Shown: positions 1-10,637 of the stretch, piece by piece
How the letters are laid out: the number at the start of each line of letters is the position of its first letter
How positions within the stretch are numbered: the first letter of the stretch is position 1
NCBI GenBank assembly: GCA_003996215.1
Contig: QJPP01004043.1
Location: forward strand, 1 to 64,000
DNA: 64,000 nt
Direction: 5' to 3'
Source of the DNA: Jaltomata sinuosa
Taxonomy: Eukaryota; Streptophyta; Magnoliopsida; Solanales; Solanaceae
The notes under the pieces: model-generated
What the model was told of the DNA's origin: nothing
The model's database searches: none
The model's input: only the letters and a program-made list of their open reading frames with translations
Program-made: the position numbers and the translations under genes

Positions 1-605
1 ACTAATTCAAGTCATTAGTTCATAATTCCAAAATTTTAACTTACTACACTTTACTTATTTTAAGTCACTAGTTCACAATTTTAACTTACTACACTTCACT
101 ATTTTAAGTCATTAGTTCATAATTCCAAAATTTTAACTTACTACACTTTACTTATTTTAAGTCACTAGTTCAAAATTTTAACTTACTACACTTCACTATT
201 TTTAGTCACTAGTTCAAAATTCCAACTAACAACTAACTACACTTTACTTATTTTAAGTCACTAGTTCACAATTTTAACTTACTACACTTCACTATTTTAA
301 GTCATTAGTTCATAATTCCAAAATTTTAACTTACTACACTTTACTTATTTTAAGTCACTAGTTCAAAATTTTAACTTAATAAACTTCATTATTTTAAGTC
401 ACTAGTTCACAATTCCAACTAACAACTAAATACACTTTACTTATTTTAAGTCACTAGTTCAAAATTTTAACTTACTACACTTCACTATAAAAAGTCACTA
501 GTTCAAAATTCCAACTAACAACTAACTACACTTCACAATCTTAAGTCATTAGTTCAAAATTCCGACTTACTAAATTTCACAATTTTAAGTCACTAGTTCA
601 TATTT
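1..605. repeat. AT-rich tandem array, about 45-60 bp units
   Basis: About a dozen imperfect copies of a unit built on AGTCACTAGTTCA, followed by AATTTTAACTTACTACACTT and TTATTTTA. Spacing alternates between about 45 and 60 bp because some units carry an extra AATTCCAACTAAC segment. The array is already under way at base 1, so it extends upstream of the window. No open frame or known transposon terminus is visible in it. The following 240 bp (606-843) is unique sequence with nothing recognisable. Confidence 0.85.
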
Positions 606-843
606 TCAGTTTATATGCATGATAATGATGTGCCAAACACAATCAGTAGCCCAATGGCTCACAAATAAACCTATTGGCCCTGCACAGGCTCCAATCGCTC
701 TACAGCATACATAACCAGCTCTATAATCGAGATATCGATGTCCGAGACTCACGGACATTCCCAAATAACCCACCATCTATGGTCCAGCGGCATAATCAAG
801 GCCACACAGGGCCACAAGGGTAATACTTAATGCTAATTAGTAT

Positions 844-1537
844 TAAGTGTCAACACTAGATGGACACAAATTGATCTTGCAAGAAAATCAATTTTGTCAT
901 CAATAGGATCAACTAGTCTTGACACTTACTATTCAACCACATTATAATCAAATTAAAGACTAAGTGTCAACACTAGATGGACACAAATTGATCTTGCAAG
1001 AAAATCAATTTTGTCATCAATAGGATCAACTAGTGTTGACACTTACTAATCAACCACATTATAATCAAATTAAAGACTAAGTGTCAACACTAGATGGACA
1101 CAAATTGATCTTGCAAGAAAATCAATTTTATCATCAATAGGATCAACTAGTGTTGACACTTATGCTAAACAAATACATTATAACTAAATTAAAGACTAAG
1201 TGTCAACACTAGGTGGACATAAATTGATCTTCCAAGAAAATCAATTTTGTCATCAATAGGATCAACTAGTGTTGACACTTATGCTAAACAAATACATTAT
1301 AACTAAATTAAAGACTAAGTGTCAACACTAGGTGGACATAAATTGATCTTCCAAGAAAATCAATTTTGTCATCAATAGGATCAACTAGTGTTGACACTTA
1401 TGCTAAACAAATACATTATAACTAAATTAAAGACTAAGTGTCAACACTAGGTGGACATAAATTGATCTTCCAAGAAAATCAATTTTGTCATCAATAGGAT
1501 CAACTAGTGTTGACACTTATGCTAAACAAATACATTA
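844..1537. repeat. Six-copy 117-119 bp tandem repeat, each unit a hairpin
   Basis: Units begin at about 844, 962, 1079, 1198, 1317 and 1436, giving a period of 117-119 bp. Each unit opens with AAGTGTCAACACTAG and carries its exact reverse complement CTAGTGTTGACACTT about 55 bp later, so every unit can fold as a stem with 15-bp arms. A nested TTGATC/GATCAA pair and a near-palindromic centre lie inside. The last three copies are almost identical, which suggests recent local amplification. No coding potential is seen. Confidence 0.9.
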
Positions 1538-1651
1538 ACAATGACATGCCCTAGTTAAATGATAAATCCTAATTTAGTAACTAAAATTAACAAAGATAAA
1601 CCCTAATTTAATAACTATAATTAATTAACAAGAAAATTAAAATTACTTACC

Positions 1652-2089
1652 TTGATGGACCCCCACCGGAGCAGCAACAGAGACGGCGATAGGCGGCAGC
1701 GGCAGGCGATAACAAACTTCAGCAGCAGCAGCGGCAGCAGCAGCGACAGCAGCAGCGGCAGCAGCAGCGGCAGGAGAAGCGGCAGCAGCAGCGGCAGGAG
1801 AAGCGGCAGCAACCTCAGCAGCAGCAGCGGCAGCGGTGCAAGGCACCAACAGCTTCAGCAGCAGCAGCGGCAGCGTCAGCAGCAGCAGAGACAGCGTCAG
1901 CAGCAGCAGCGGCAGCGGCAGCGGTGGAAGGCACCCACAGCGTCAGCAGCGGCAGCGACAGCGTCAGCAGCAGCAGCGATAGCGTCAGCAGCAGCAGCGG
2001 CAGCGGCAGCGGTGGAAGGCACCCACAGCGTCAGCAGCGGCAGCGGCAGCGGTCGGAGGGAGGGGGCGCCGGTGGTGAGGGTGGTGTGA
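1652..2089. other. CAG/CGG-rich low-complexity tract, possibly a minus-strand exon
   Basis: A strikingly GC-rich 440-bp tract of interrupted AGC/GGC triplets, with internally repeated blocks around GGAAGGCACCCACAGCG. It reads as Ser/Gly/Arg-rich peptide on the plus strand and as Ala/Pro-rich peptide on the minus strand. On the minus strand it begins next to CATCAAG|GTAAGT, a good splice-donor consensus at about 1651. The tract could therefore be the 3' part of a minus-strand exon, but no partner exon is identified. Equally it may be an expanded trinucleotide minisatellite inside a transposon. No protein family is recognised. Confidence 0.4.
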
Positions 2090-2122
2090 GTGTGAGTGTG
2101 AGTGTGAGTGTTAGTGTTAAGG
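2085..2122. repeat. GTGAGT/GTGTGA microsatellite
   Basis: A short run of GTGAGT-type hexamers immediately follows the triplet tract and leads into TTAGTGTTAAGGTGTTAGGG and then an A-homopolymer at about 2149-2166. Confidence 0.8.
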
Positions 2123-2162
2123 TGTTAGGGTTTTTAGGTAACAAAATTAAAAAAAAAAAAAA

Positions 2163-2296
2163 AAAACCGACCACTTGAGGTCGGTATGTTTAAAAAATAA
2201 AGTATTTTTTGATAAAACCGACCACTTGAGGTCGGTATGTTTAAAAAATAAAGTATTTTTTGATAAAACCGACCACTTGAGGTCGATTTTTTAAAA
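2163..2296. repeat. Three direct copies of a CCGACC...GGTCGG palindromic unit
   Basis: Three copies about 50 bp apart of CCGACCACTTGAGGTCGG, each followed by the same AT-rich spacer (TATGTTTAAAAAATAAAG). The palindrome is related to the array at 3720-4540 and has the look of CACTA subterminal repeats. This block and the later one may be parts of one element split by the 190-bp array and a MITE. Confidence 0.7.
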
Positions 2297-2339
2297 AAAA
2301 CTAAAAGTAATTAATAAAAATTATTTAATCATCAACATA

Positions 2340-3480
2340 TTTCATAAACTCGGATACATTATTGATTCGTTACATTACTCAATGATTATGCTACTATACA
2401 ATGTATTTCATACTACTTGAATGGATTATCAATCGATTAATTAATTAGCTTTTAAATACGTACTATATATGTACATCATGACTAGACGAGACATATATTT
2501 AAGACGACAGACCAGTAATATATAGGACTTGGTTAATTATATTACTCAACGATCGTCATCGTATAGTACCTCATATGTACGTAATACAATGTATTCCACT
2601 AGCTACTTGGATGAATTGTCGATTAGTTAATTAGTTTTTGAATATGTACTATATATATAAACATACATCACTAAAGACGAGACATATATATTCAAGATGA
2701 TGGACCATTTAATATACAGGACTTGATTAATTATATTACTCTATGATCGTATATTACCTCATATATGTACGTAATACAATGTATTCCATACTACTTGGAT
2801 GGATTATCGATTGGTTAATTAGCTTTTTAATACGTACTATATATATACGTACAATATCGCCACAAAAAAACATATATTCAAGACGACAGATCATTACTAT
2901 ATATATAGGACTTGCTTATTTACATTACTCAACAATCGTATATTACCTCGTGTGTACGTAATACAATGGTATTCCATTGCTTGGATGGATTATCGATTAG
3001 TTAATTAGCTTTTGAATACGTACTATATATATACGTACAATATCGCAACAAAAAAACATATATTCAAGACGACGGATCATTATAGTACATAGAATAACTT
3101 GGTTAATTATATTCAATGATCGTATATTAACTCATATGTACGTAATATACAACATATTCCATACTACTTGGTTATGGATTATATATCGATTGGTTAATTA
3201 GCTTTTGAATATGTACTATGTAGATACGTACATCACTAGACGAGACATATATTCAAGACGATGGATCATTATTATATATAATATATAGGACTTGGTTAAT
3301 TACATTTCTCAATGATCGTATATTAACTCATATGTACGTAATATATGACGTATCCATACTACGTATTTGGATATGTATTATCGATCGGTTAATTAGCTTT
3401 TGAATACGTACTATATATATATATATATACGTATATACATCACTAGACGAGACATATGTATATTCAAGACGATGTATAAG
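2340..3480. repeat. About 190-bp tandem array, six copies
   Basis: Six diverged copies with a period of 182-195 bp. They can be followed by the shared core TTAATTAGCTTTTGAATA at about 2440, 2622, 2813, 3000, 3193 and 3388. Each is followed by TACGTACTATATATA, then a GACGAGACATATATTCAAGACGA segment broken by small indels, then CTCATATGTACGTAATA. Very AT-rich, with many TACGTA and ATATAT palindromes. No terminus, target duplication or reading frame is seen. Confidence 0.85.
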
Positions 3481-3529
3481 TTATGAGAGAATCTATGTAT
3501 TATCTTATACAGGATATAGAAGGTGGAAT

Positions 3530-3675
3530 AAGTAATACTTGTATAATTAATACATGAATAACTAATCTCTACATAACTAATACATGTATAAATAATATAT
3601 AGATTACCTCATAACTAATATCTACATTACTAATACCTATATAACTTTAACTAGCTACCAAACGACCCCTTAGTG
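3530..3675. mobile_element. MITE-like AT-rich element
   Basis: A short block of repeated TAATACATG/ACTAATAC words ends in TAGCTACCAAACGACCCCTTA. On the reverse strand that reads as TAAGGGGTCGTTTGGTAGC, the usual opening of many hAT-type plant MITEs. The left terminus is not clear, so the boundary is approximate. Confidence 0.45.
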
Positions 3676-3714
3676 TTATACACAATAGAAAAATAGTGAT
3701 TATTACAAATATTT

Positions 3715-4555
3715 TAAAGGTAATACCGACATCCGGAGGTTGATTTTATTCAAAATAATTAAATAAAAGTAAAATACCGACCTCCGGAGGTCGGTATTAC
3801 CTTTAAATTTAATGAAAATAACAGTAAAATACCGACCTCCGGAAGTCGGTATTACCTTTAATTTTAATGAAAATAAAAGTAAAATACCGACCTCCGGAGG
3901 TCGGTATTACCTTTAATTTTAATGAAAATAAAAGTAAAATACCGACCTCCGGAGGTCGGTATTGCCTTTAATTTTAATGAAAATAAAATTAATTATGTTA
4001 AATAAACAATACCGACCTCTGAATGTCGGTATTAATATTATTTTTATTTTATAATATAAATAAAAAATAAATACCGACTTCGGAAAGTCACTATGAGAAT
4101 AATTTAAGGTAAATAAAATCAATTATGTAAATTTAATATTACCGACATCAGGAAGTCGGTATTAATTTGTTTTTTTGTTTTTTATCTTTCAAAAAACCGA
4201 CATCCGGAGGTCGGTTTATTTAAAAGTTATTAAAAATATTTCTTTTTTTCATTTTTTTATATTTAATTGAGATAAATTTAAATTTTATTTTTTATTTACT
4301 AATTCGATACCGACTACAAGAGGTCGGTTTTTCTTTATTTTATTTTTTTCTGGGAAAGTTTCCGACCATCGGAGGTCGATATTTGGTTTTCCCGCATTTT
4401 TTTTCCAAATAAACCGACATCTTGAAGTCGGTTTTCTTAAGAAAATAAAATAATTTTTTGTTTTTAACAATATCGACTTCCGGAGGTCGGAAATTACCGA
4501 CTTCCATAGGAGGTCGGTAATTTTGAGGTCGGTATTCGCAGTTTTTTTAGTAGTG
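3715..4555 (-). mobile_element. CACTA-type transposon end with subterminal palindromes
   Basis: About 14 hairpin-forming words of the form ACCGACNTCCGGAGGTCGGT are spaced about 25-110 bp apart. They stop at a terminus that reads CACTACTAAAAAAACTGCG on the minus strand, ending at 4555. CACTA elements are defined by CACTA termini, clustered subterminal repeats bound by their transposase, and 3-bp target duplications; GTA at 4556-4558 would be one side. The other terminus is not found here and lies upstream or was lost. No TNP2-like transposase is visible, so this is a non-autonomous or broken copy. Confidence 0.75.
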
Positions 4556-4687
4556 GTATATCTTAAATTATATTGCATATATATGTAAAAGTAGCGTTTA
4601 TTGCAAATAATTGTGTACATTTGTATGCACACCAATGAACTCGAGTTCTTTTATTAGAGGCGGAGGAATCTTAAATCACAAAAAAAA

Positions 4688-5928
4688 ATTGATTAGTAGT
4701 TTTGTTTGATTTGATTTGATATTGATTTTTTTTAATTATAATTGGTTTGGTTTAGTTTTAACTAAAAAAAAGTCAAATCGAACCGAACCAACCCGATATT
4801 AAATTTATATTATTTTTAAATATATTTTATACATAAAAATATTTATTGTGATATAATTTATAAATATTTCTTAAATTTTTTCATAGTTTTTATCTTTCAA
4901 CATATTGTTTCAAGTTTAAACTTAAAATTTTTAAGTGGTCTAATAAGTTTTTTTCTGGAAAATTTACATAGATATGCTATATTAAGAAAATATTTACCAT
5001 CTATAGCAATAACATTTTGGACATATATAATACATTTATAATACAGTTTTAATACATATTACAGAAAATAATTTATAAAACACATATAATACAGATTTTA
5101 TTCATGGATAATACATTTATCACACACTTTAATACACTTATATTACATTGTGTCAATTTTTACCAAATAAACATAAAATATTTTAGAACACTTATAATAC
5201 ATCTATATTGCATGCATAATTCATGTTTAATACATAGTGCAAATTTATCATAGTATTGCTATAGATGATAATAAATAAAAAGTATCACTATAAACAGTAA
5301 TTATTTATAAAAAAGTACTCACCCAAGTAATTTTTCCTTAACCCATAGATATTAGTAACTCAAATAAAGCTCAAATCAATACTAATGCTAACAAAAGATT
5401 ATTCAATAATTCAACACTAGGAATGACAATCATGTTAGATATCTATTCTTTAATTTTGATAAATATATAAATTAATTTTATTTTTCTGTTTAATATTTAG
5501 TCATGTAGTTAATACTTATTAGACTTATTTTAGCATGACTTAATACTTTTAAATTATGATTATATTTATTATGACTTATTAATATGCAATATTTATTTTA
5601 TGCGATTTCATTATTGTTTTGATTGAATATTTTATTGTCATCACTCATTTATATTTTGTGTTATTTCTATAAGAAATACCTTAGATAGTTATATCTTGCT
5701 AGGACTAAAGAAATATTTGAAGCACAAGTTAATTATTATATGTTTTTATGAAGACTTTACCGAAAAAACTCGAAAAACCCGAGGAAATCAAAATAACCCA
5801 AAATAATTCGAGGTTGAAAAAATCAACTTTCATTGATTTGGTTTGGTTTATAAATTTAAAAATTCGATACTAATAATTTGATTTGGTTTTTAAAAAATCC
5901 AAACCAATCCGATTCATGTACACCCCTA
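4688..5928 (-). mobile_element. hAT-like non-autonomous element, copy 1 (reverse)
   Basis: Homologous in reverse to the element at 8012-8923, sharing the GGTTTGGTTTAGTTTTAACT and ACATATTRTTTCAA regions. Its outer end reads TAGGGGTGTACATGAATCGG on the minus strand, starting at 5928. The inner end at about 4688 lacks the terminal inverted repeat and is truncated. Copy 1 is interrupted by the separate MITE at 4957-5337. No open frame is seen, so it is a passive family that needs transposase from elsewhere. Confidence 0.7.
4957..5337. mobile_element. Nested 381-bp MITE in copy 1
   Basis: Absent from the homologous position in the 8012-8923 copy, so it is a later insertion. Ends are GGAAAATTTAC and its imperfect reverse complement GTAATTTTTCC. 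The interior is a series of AATACATTTATAATAC-type repeats and holds no gene. The target duplication is not resolved in the T-rich flank. Confidence 0.65.
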
Positions 5929-7070
5929 AACGTAACATTGGCGTGAAAGAGATTCTAGAATCGTTTCTTTTAACATGGCTAAAATTATACTTATTTTAGA
6001 TTTGTTTTTCACTTGGTTTGAACATAAAGTAAAAGGAGATAATTATCGATATTGATTGAATTGAAATATTGTGTTTCGAAAGCGTACAAAAAAATAAAAG
6101 GATTTTCCACAATTTATACATCAGAATTTTCAAGTATTTGAACGTTTTTTTTTTTTTTTAAAAAAAAGGATTTGTCACAATTTATACATCAGAATTTTCA
6201 AGTGTTTGAACGTTTTTTTAATTATTCTTTCATGTGATGCACATTGACATAAGCCAAAGAAGCTATATCATTATTATTATATACAAAAAGCTTGTACCGA
6301 AGAAAGTTAGATCATGTTCTGGACGGTTTGGAATACAAAGTTTTCTCTCCAGATATTCTGCTTTCTATTTCTTTTCTTTTCTTTTCTCTTGATCCCCCGC
6401 CCTTTTCACTTCCTTTTGGAAAATTGGTCAAAGCAAAAAATTACCACATTACTAGAAACAAAGATTTTTGTGCCGTAGAATTTTTCTATTTATTTCTCAG
6501 CAAATCAATTTACTAAGAAAATATGTGATAGAAAATAAATTCTTATCAAAATAGTGAAAAAAATTCTAATTTTTTTATATGAAAATATTACTATATTTTC
6601 TTTTTCCACAAATTTAATTAAAATATTTGTGACAATAGTCACTGAATATTTTTCAGTCAGAAATTAATGATTTTTTAATAATGTACAAGCTAAATAATAT
6701 TTATTTGCATCAAGTATAGCATCAAATCATACACCACTTCTATTTTAATTTATTTATCTGTATTTAATTTAATATAACATTAAAAAATAAATTAAATTTT
6801 GTGATTGTAAAATTAAATATACGTAGAATATAGTCGCGAATGAAGCAAAAAAAAAAAAAAAAAAAAAGGTCCGACAAGCCACCGATATATGTGCATGTGC
6901 GCCTGGTGTAGATTGTAGAATGATGAGAGACATAAACCTAAATCAGATAGATTATGAAAAAGCCAAAATGGTTCAACAGGTGTAAAGGAGCACAACCAAG
7001 TGCTTTGACTACTTTTTTTTTTTTAAATGATCCCAGTATCCAAGTCAGCTTTCGCACATCTCCATTAAAT
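5929..7070. other. AT-rich intergenic stretch with one short duplication
   Basis: No convincing gene. A direct duplication of about 50-60 bp (CACAATTTATACATCAGAAT followed by TTTCAAGT) lies at about 6115-6158 and 6176-6217, separated by a T/A homopolymer. Poly-A runs occur at 6847-6867. A TTACTAGAAAC word at 6449 and GTCACTGAATATTTTTCAGTCAG at 6638-6660 hint at old transposon debris. The short open frames here have no recognisable content. Confidence 0.5.
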
Positions 7071-7225
7071 TCACGGATATCTGTCATTTAAGTTGTTCGA
7101 ATTCTTCAAAAATGTAATTATATTCGTGTCGGATCCTTCAAAAATGCACTGCTTTTGAAGGATCCGACACGTACCCGATGACTTTTTTAAGAGTCCGAGC
7201 AACATAGCCTGCCACCTCCTACCAG
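7071..7225. mobile_element. Hairpin MITE fragment
   Basis: Contains a perfect 19-bp inverted repeat, CGTGTCGGATCCTTCAAAA at 7125-7143 and its reverse complement at 7153-7171, with a 9-base loop. The stem is embedded in TTAAGAGTCCGAGCAACATAG. This word set is familiar as a short interspersed hairpin repeat in Solanaceae genomes (from memory, not searched). The 7226-7635 flank contains no recognisable gene. Confidence 0.6.
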
Positions 7226-7635
7226 CAATAGGTATCAGGTAACTCTGTCCACCAAAGCTAAAACATATGAAAAGAATCACCTAATATTTTTTGTCTCCAC
7301 TAAAATATGAACCTAAGGCCTCCGATCTCATAGTTCTTCAACCCACTTCATTGACAACTAGTTGACGCAGACGCACTGTGTGCCAAAGTGCTTTGACAAC
7401 TTTCCGTCCAATAGAGCTGTGTGGTTGGATTTGGCAAATTCTCAACTAACATCTTTCAAATGCCCACTTTCACTTTCACTATCTAATGTGCAATTTAGTA
7501 TAATTGACCATATGAATGATGACCTCATTTTCTTTCTTTCTTTATTCACACCAAACTTTGTGTTGCTTCTAAAAGCTAAATAAAACGTTTTGTTGCTTCT
7601 AAAGCTAATACTAATTAAGTCTTATTATAGCTCCC

Positions 7636-7787
7636 TCTCCATTATTGTCCTTCCTTTCTAATTTTTTCTATAAAGCATGACGAAGCCACGTTCTTTGATC
7701 ACTTATTATTATTGTTGTTGCAAGCTCAATAAAAAGTATGAACTACTCTTCTTCTTGCTTTTGCCACTCCCAAATCTCACTCAAGGT
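7636..7787 (+). other. Possible untranslated first exon
   Basis: CT-rich leader-like sequence with TCTATAAAGC at about 7667 ends in CTCACTCAAG|GTATGCCC, a good splice donor at about 7787. A short frame inside (MTKPRSLITYYYCCC...) matches no family I know. The next clean acceptor is TTGCAG immediately before the ABA4 start codon at 10853, so this could be the 5' UTR exon of ABA4 with a transposon-filled intron. That link is inference only. Confidence 0.2.
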
Positions 7788-8011
7788 ATGCCCTTGCTTT
7801 CTTTTCTGCTTCTATATCTTAATCTCTCTCTCGTTTTGCTAGCTCTGATATGCTTTTGTCTCTCAACAAGCATCCGCTATTTTCTTGATTGGTTTTGTAA
7901 ATTGTAGTTTTTGTTGCTCAAAGTGTCAAAACACCGGGTGATTTCTTCCCATCTGTTCAAGTCTTGGTTGACAGAGTTACCTAATACTTGTGGCTGGTGA
8001 GAGGTGACAGG

Positions 8012-8923
8012 TAGGGGTGTACATGGACTGGGTTGGTTCGAATTTTTTAAATATCAAACCAAACCATTAGTGTCGGATTTTTAAATTTATAAACCAAACC
8101 AAACTAATAAAAGTCGGATTTTCCAACCTCGGATTGTTTCGGGTTTTTTTCGGTAAAGTCTTCCTACAAACATATAATTAACTTGTGCTTCAAATATTTC
8201 TTTAGCCCGTGCAAAATACAACTATCTAAGGTATTTCTTAAAAAAATAACACAAAATATATTCATTTTATTTGGAATTTATGAAGTGAGTGATGACAATA
8301 AAATATTCAACCAAAAAAGTAATGAAATCGCATAGAATAAATATTGCATATTAATAAGTCATAATAAAAATAGTCATAATTAAAAAGTATTAAGTCATGC
8401 TAAAATAAATCTAATAAGTATTAACTACATGACTAAATATTAAAATAGAAAAATAAATTAGTTTATGTATTTATGTAAAATTAAAGAATAAATATCTAAC
8501 ATGATTGTCATTCCTAGTGTTGGATTGAATAATCTTTTGTTAACATTCGTATTGATTTGGGCTTTATTTGAGTTACCAATATCTATGAGTCGTAAAAAGA
8601 CTTATTGGACCATTTAAAATTCTAAGTTTAAATTTGAAATAATATGTTGAAAGATAAAAACTATGAAAAAAGTTGAAGAAATATTTATAAATTACATCAC
8701 AAAAAATATTTTTATGTATAAAGTATTTTTAAAAATAGTATATATGTAATATCGGGTTGGTTCGGTTCGGTTTGACTTTTTTTAGTTAAAACCAAACCAA
8801 ACCAATTATAATCGGATTTTTTTTTCAATACCAAGTCAAACCAAACCACTAGTCGGGTTTTTTTTCCGGTTTGGTTCGGTTTGCGGTTTGATTCGGTTTG
8901 CATGTCGGTTTTATACACCTCTA
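8012..8923 (+). mobile_element. hAT-like non-autonomous element, copy 2 with 8-bp target duplication
   Basis: Begins TAGGGGTGTACATGG and ends TATACACCTCTA, giving about 10-12 bp terminal inverted repeats. It is flanked on both sides by GTGACAGG (8004-8011 and 8924-8931). An 8-bp duplication with TAG...CTA-type ends is the hAT signature. The 912-bp interior has GGTTTGGTTCGG-type repeats near both ends and no transposase frame. Copy 1 at 4688-5928 is its inverted, older relative. Confidence 0.85.
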
Positions 8924-8931
8924 GTGACAGG

Positions 8932-9290
8932 TATCTCGTTGAATTAGTCGAGGTGTGCGCAAGCGGGCCGGACACCACGGTTATTAAAAAAAAGTGTCTG
9001 ATTTGAGTTTTTTTTCTTGGTGGGTATTGACACTTGGTTGACTTGTTCTACTGTGACAAACATCAGTTACTCGTTCAATTCTGAATAAAGCTGAAATTAT
9101 TGCTTTGGGATAAAAGTTGGGCTGGTATAATGCTAACATGCTATTTATAGTTTCTAATTGCAGTTAGCATATCCATTTTTTTAGTGCCAGTATGTAAGTG
9201 TTAAAACTATGAAGGGACCTGAATTTGATCAGCAAGAAGTAAGCACAGTCGCAGATGGAAACAGAGGAGCAGTTAAAAATATAATTTAAA
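8932..9290. other. Non-coding spacer
   Basis: No recognisable gene. A short reading frame starts MKGPEFDQQEVSTVADGN at 9210, but it has no family resemblance and stops quickly. An ATTGCAG acceptor-like site lies at about 9160. Confidence 0.3.
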
Positions 9291-9772
9291 GCCTGATTGG
9301 CTTAGCTGGTTTTAAAGCAGTTGATAAGCAAAAATTAATTTTAAGTGACGGACTTGATTTTGTGAATAAAAAGTTATCGTGTTTGGATAGAACTGTTAAA
9401 ACTGATAATTGGTCAGAAAGCGTTAAACAACTGAAATGACATGCTTACTAGACATATAACTTTAGTGCTATCTTTACATCGAGAAAAAGCAAACGACAGA
9501 AATGGAATTGGAGAGAAAATTAGGATTTTTTTTAGGATGGCATTTTAGAGATACAAAAGATATTAGGAATAAAATTGCGCAAAGTATCTGTCAAACCAAA
9601 AGTGCTTATTAGCTGAAAATCCATAAGTTCGGGTGACCAACTAATGGCTTTTGGCTGGTTTTGTGTAAGAAGCACTTGAGTAATAAGTAACATTGATGTT
9701 TATCAAATGCTAGGTAAACCAAAAAGTGCTTATAAGTTGTTTGGCCAGTTTATAAGCTTATCCGAACGTTCC
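9291..9772. mobile_element. Probable MITE (about 480 bp)
   Basis: Starts with GATTGGCTTAGCTGG and ends with TTTATAAGCTTATCCGAACG, an imperfect inverted relationship of the kind seen in Solanaceae TTGGATAAGCTTATAAGC elements. The AAAAGTGCTTAT words are repeated in both orientations inside. Boundaries are approximate and no target duplication was resolved. Confidence 0.45.
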
Positions 9773-10227
9773 TCTTGATCCGTTAGGCGGATATTGTTAA
9801 CCCTAAGTTACCGGTACGGACGTGTAAATAGCGTCTTCGCAAAATACAAGGAGAAGTGTGTATATATTCCCACTCTTCTCTCTGCTGGCACTAGTAGAGG
9901 TACTTTGTACACAGGGTAAGCTCTTAAGTTGCTATTATTGAGCAACTAAGCAAGCAGAAACGGGAATTACGCGAACTTCTTCGTTGGAAAAGATATTGCG
10001 GGCAAAGGGCACAAAGCTAGGTCTCCACTCCTTCTCCATGAGGAAGAAGGGCACTTTATCATCTAGACTGACGTGACACGCATAATGGTGTGAAATCCAA
10101 CATCTTCGTCTTCGATCTCTCGTAGCAACGCATTTTCAGCACTAAGACTTTCTCTCGACATCTTTCTTTTTATTTAAGTCATTAATCTTAAATCTATAAG
10201 CAGGGAGTCCGCATTCACTATTAAGCC
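9773..10227. other. Unassigned, higher-GC segment
   Basis: About 450 bp that is noticeably less AT-rich than its surroundings (for example GTTACCGGTACGGACGTG and GGGCAAAGGGCACAAAGC) and free of long frames. It does not match any repeat I can name. Because it sits next to a plastid insert, an organellar origin is possible but not shown. Confidence 0.3.
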
Positions 10228-10637
10228 TACATAGATGTGGAGATGTTTGAAGATTGAGGCATGGCAATCTTCATATCAATAATTATCTAAGAAAAGGCAA
10301 TATTCTAGATATAGAAAGAAATCTCGATCGAAAATATTTTGATTTGAAAATTAGCCATTTTTCTCTTACACAAAAAGGAGATATTGAGGCCTGGGTTAAG
10401 ATCGATACCAACAGTAATCCAAATACTCAAATTGGTATTAATAATTATCAAATAATTGAGAAAATTGATAAAAAAGGCCTTTTTTATCTTACAACTCATC
10501 AAAATCCAGAAAAAAATCAAAAAAATTCGAAAAAAGTCTTTTTTGATTGGATGGGAATGAATGACAAAATATTTAATCATCCCATATTGAATCTGGAATT
10601 TTACATAGATGTGGAGATGTTTGAAGATTGAGGCATG
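10228..10637 (+). pseudogene. Plastid ycf1 (TIC214) fragment, NUPT, with 36-bp flanking duplication
   Basis: Bases 10264-10601 read in one frame as a piece of the C-terminal part of plastid Ycf1/TIC214. Diagnostic strings are LRKGNILDIERNLDRKYFDL, GDIEAWVKIDTNSNPN, GINNYQIIEKIDKKG and VFFDWMGMN. Ycf1 is a component assigned to the chloroplast inner-envelope translocon and is encoded in plastid DNA, so this is a nuclear plastid insertion without its start or remainder. A 36-bp word beginning TACATAGATGTGGAGATG occurs exactly on both sides (10228-10263 and 10602-10637), which looks like a target duplication made at insertion. The piece sits 0.2-0.6 kb upstream of the ABA4 start codon. It has no stop codon inside, which suggests recent transfer, but it is not a functional gene. 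Confidence 0.88.

Noticed and set aside
844..1537. CRISPR-like regular spacing
   Set aside because: The whole unit including the spacer is conserved, copies are 118 bp, and the host is a plant; it is a tandem repeat.
6292..6516. A 74-codon plus-strand frame
   Set aside because: Low-complexity Phe/Ser/Leu content in AT-rich DNA without motifs or splice context.
10254..10631. A 125-codon plus-strand frame that might be read as a host gene
   Set aside because: Its core matches plastid Ycf1 and its first and last codons come from the flanking 36-bp duplication, so it is a plastid insert, not a host gene.
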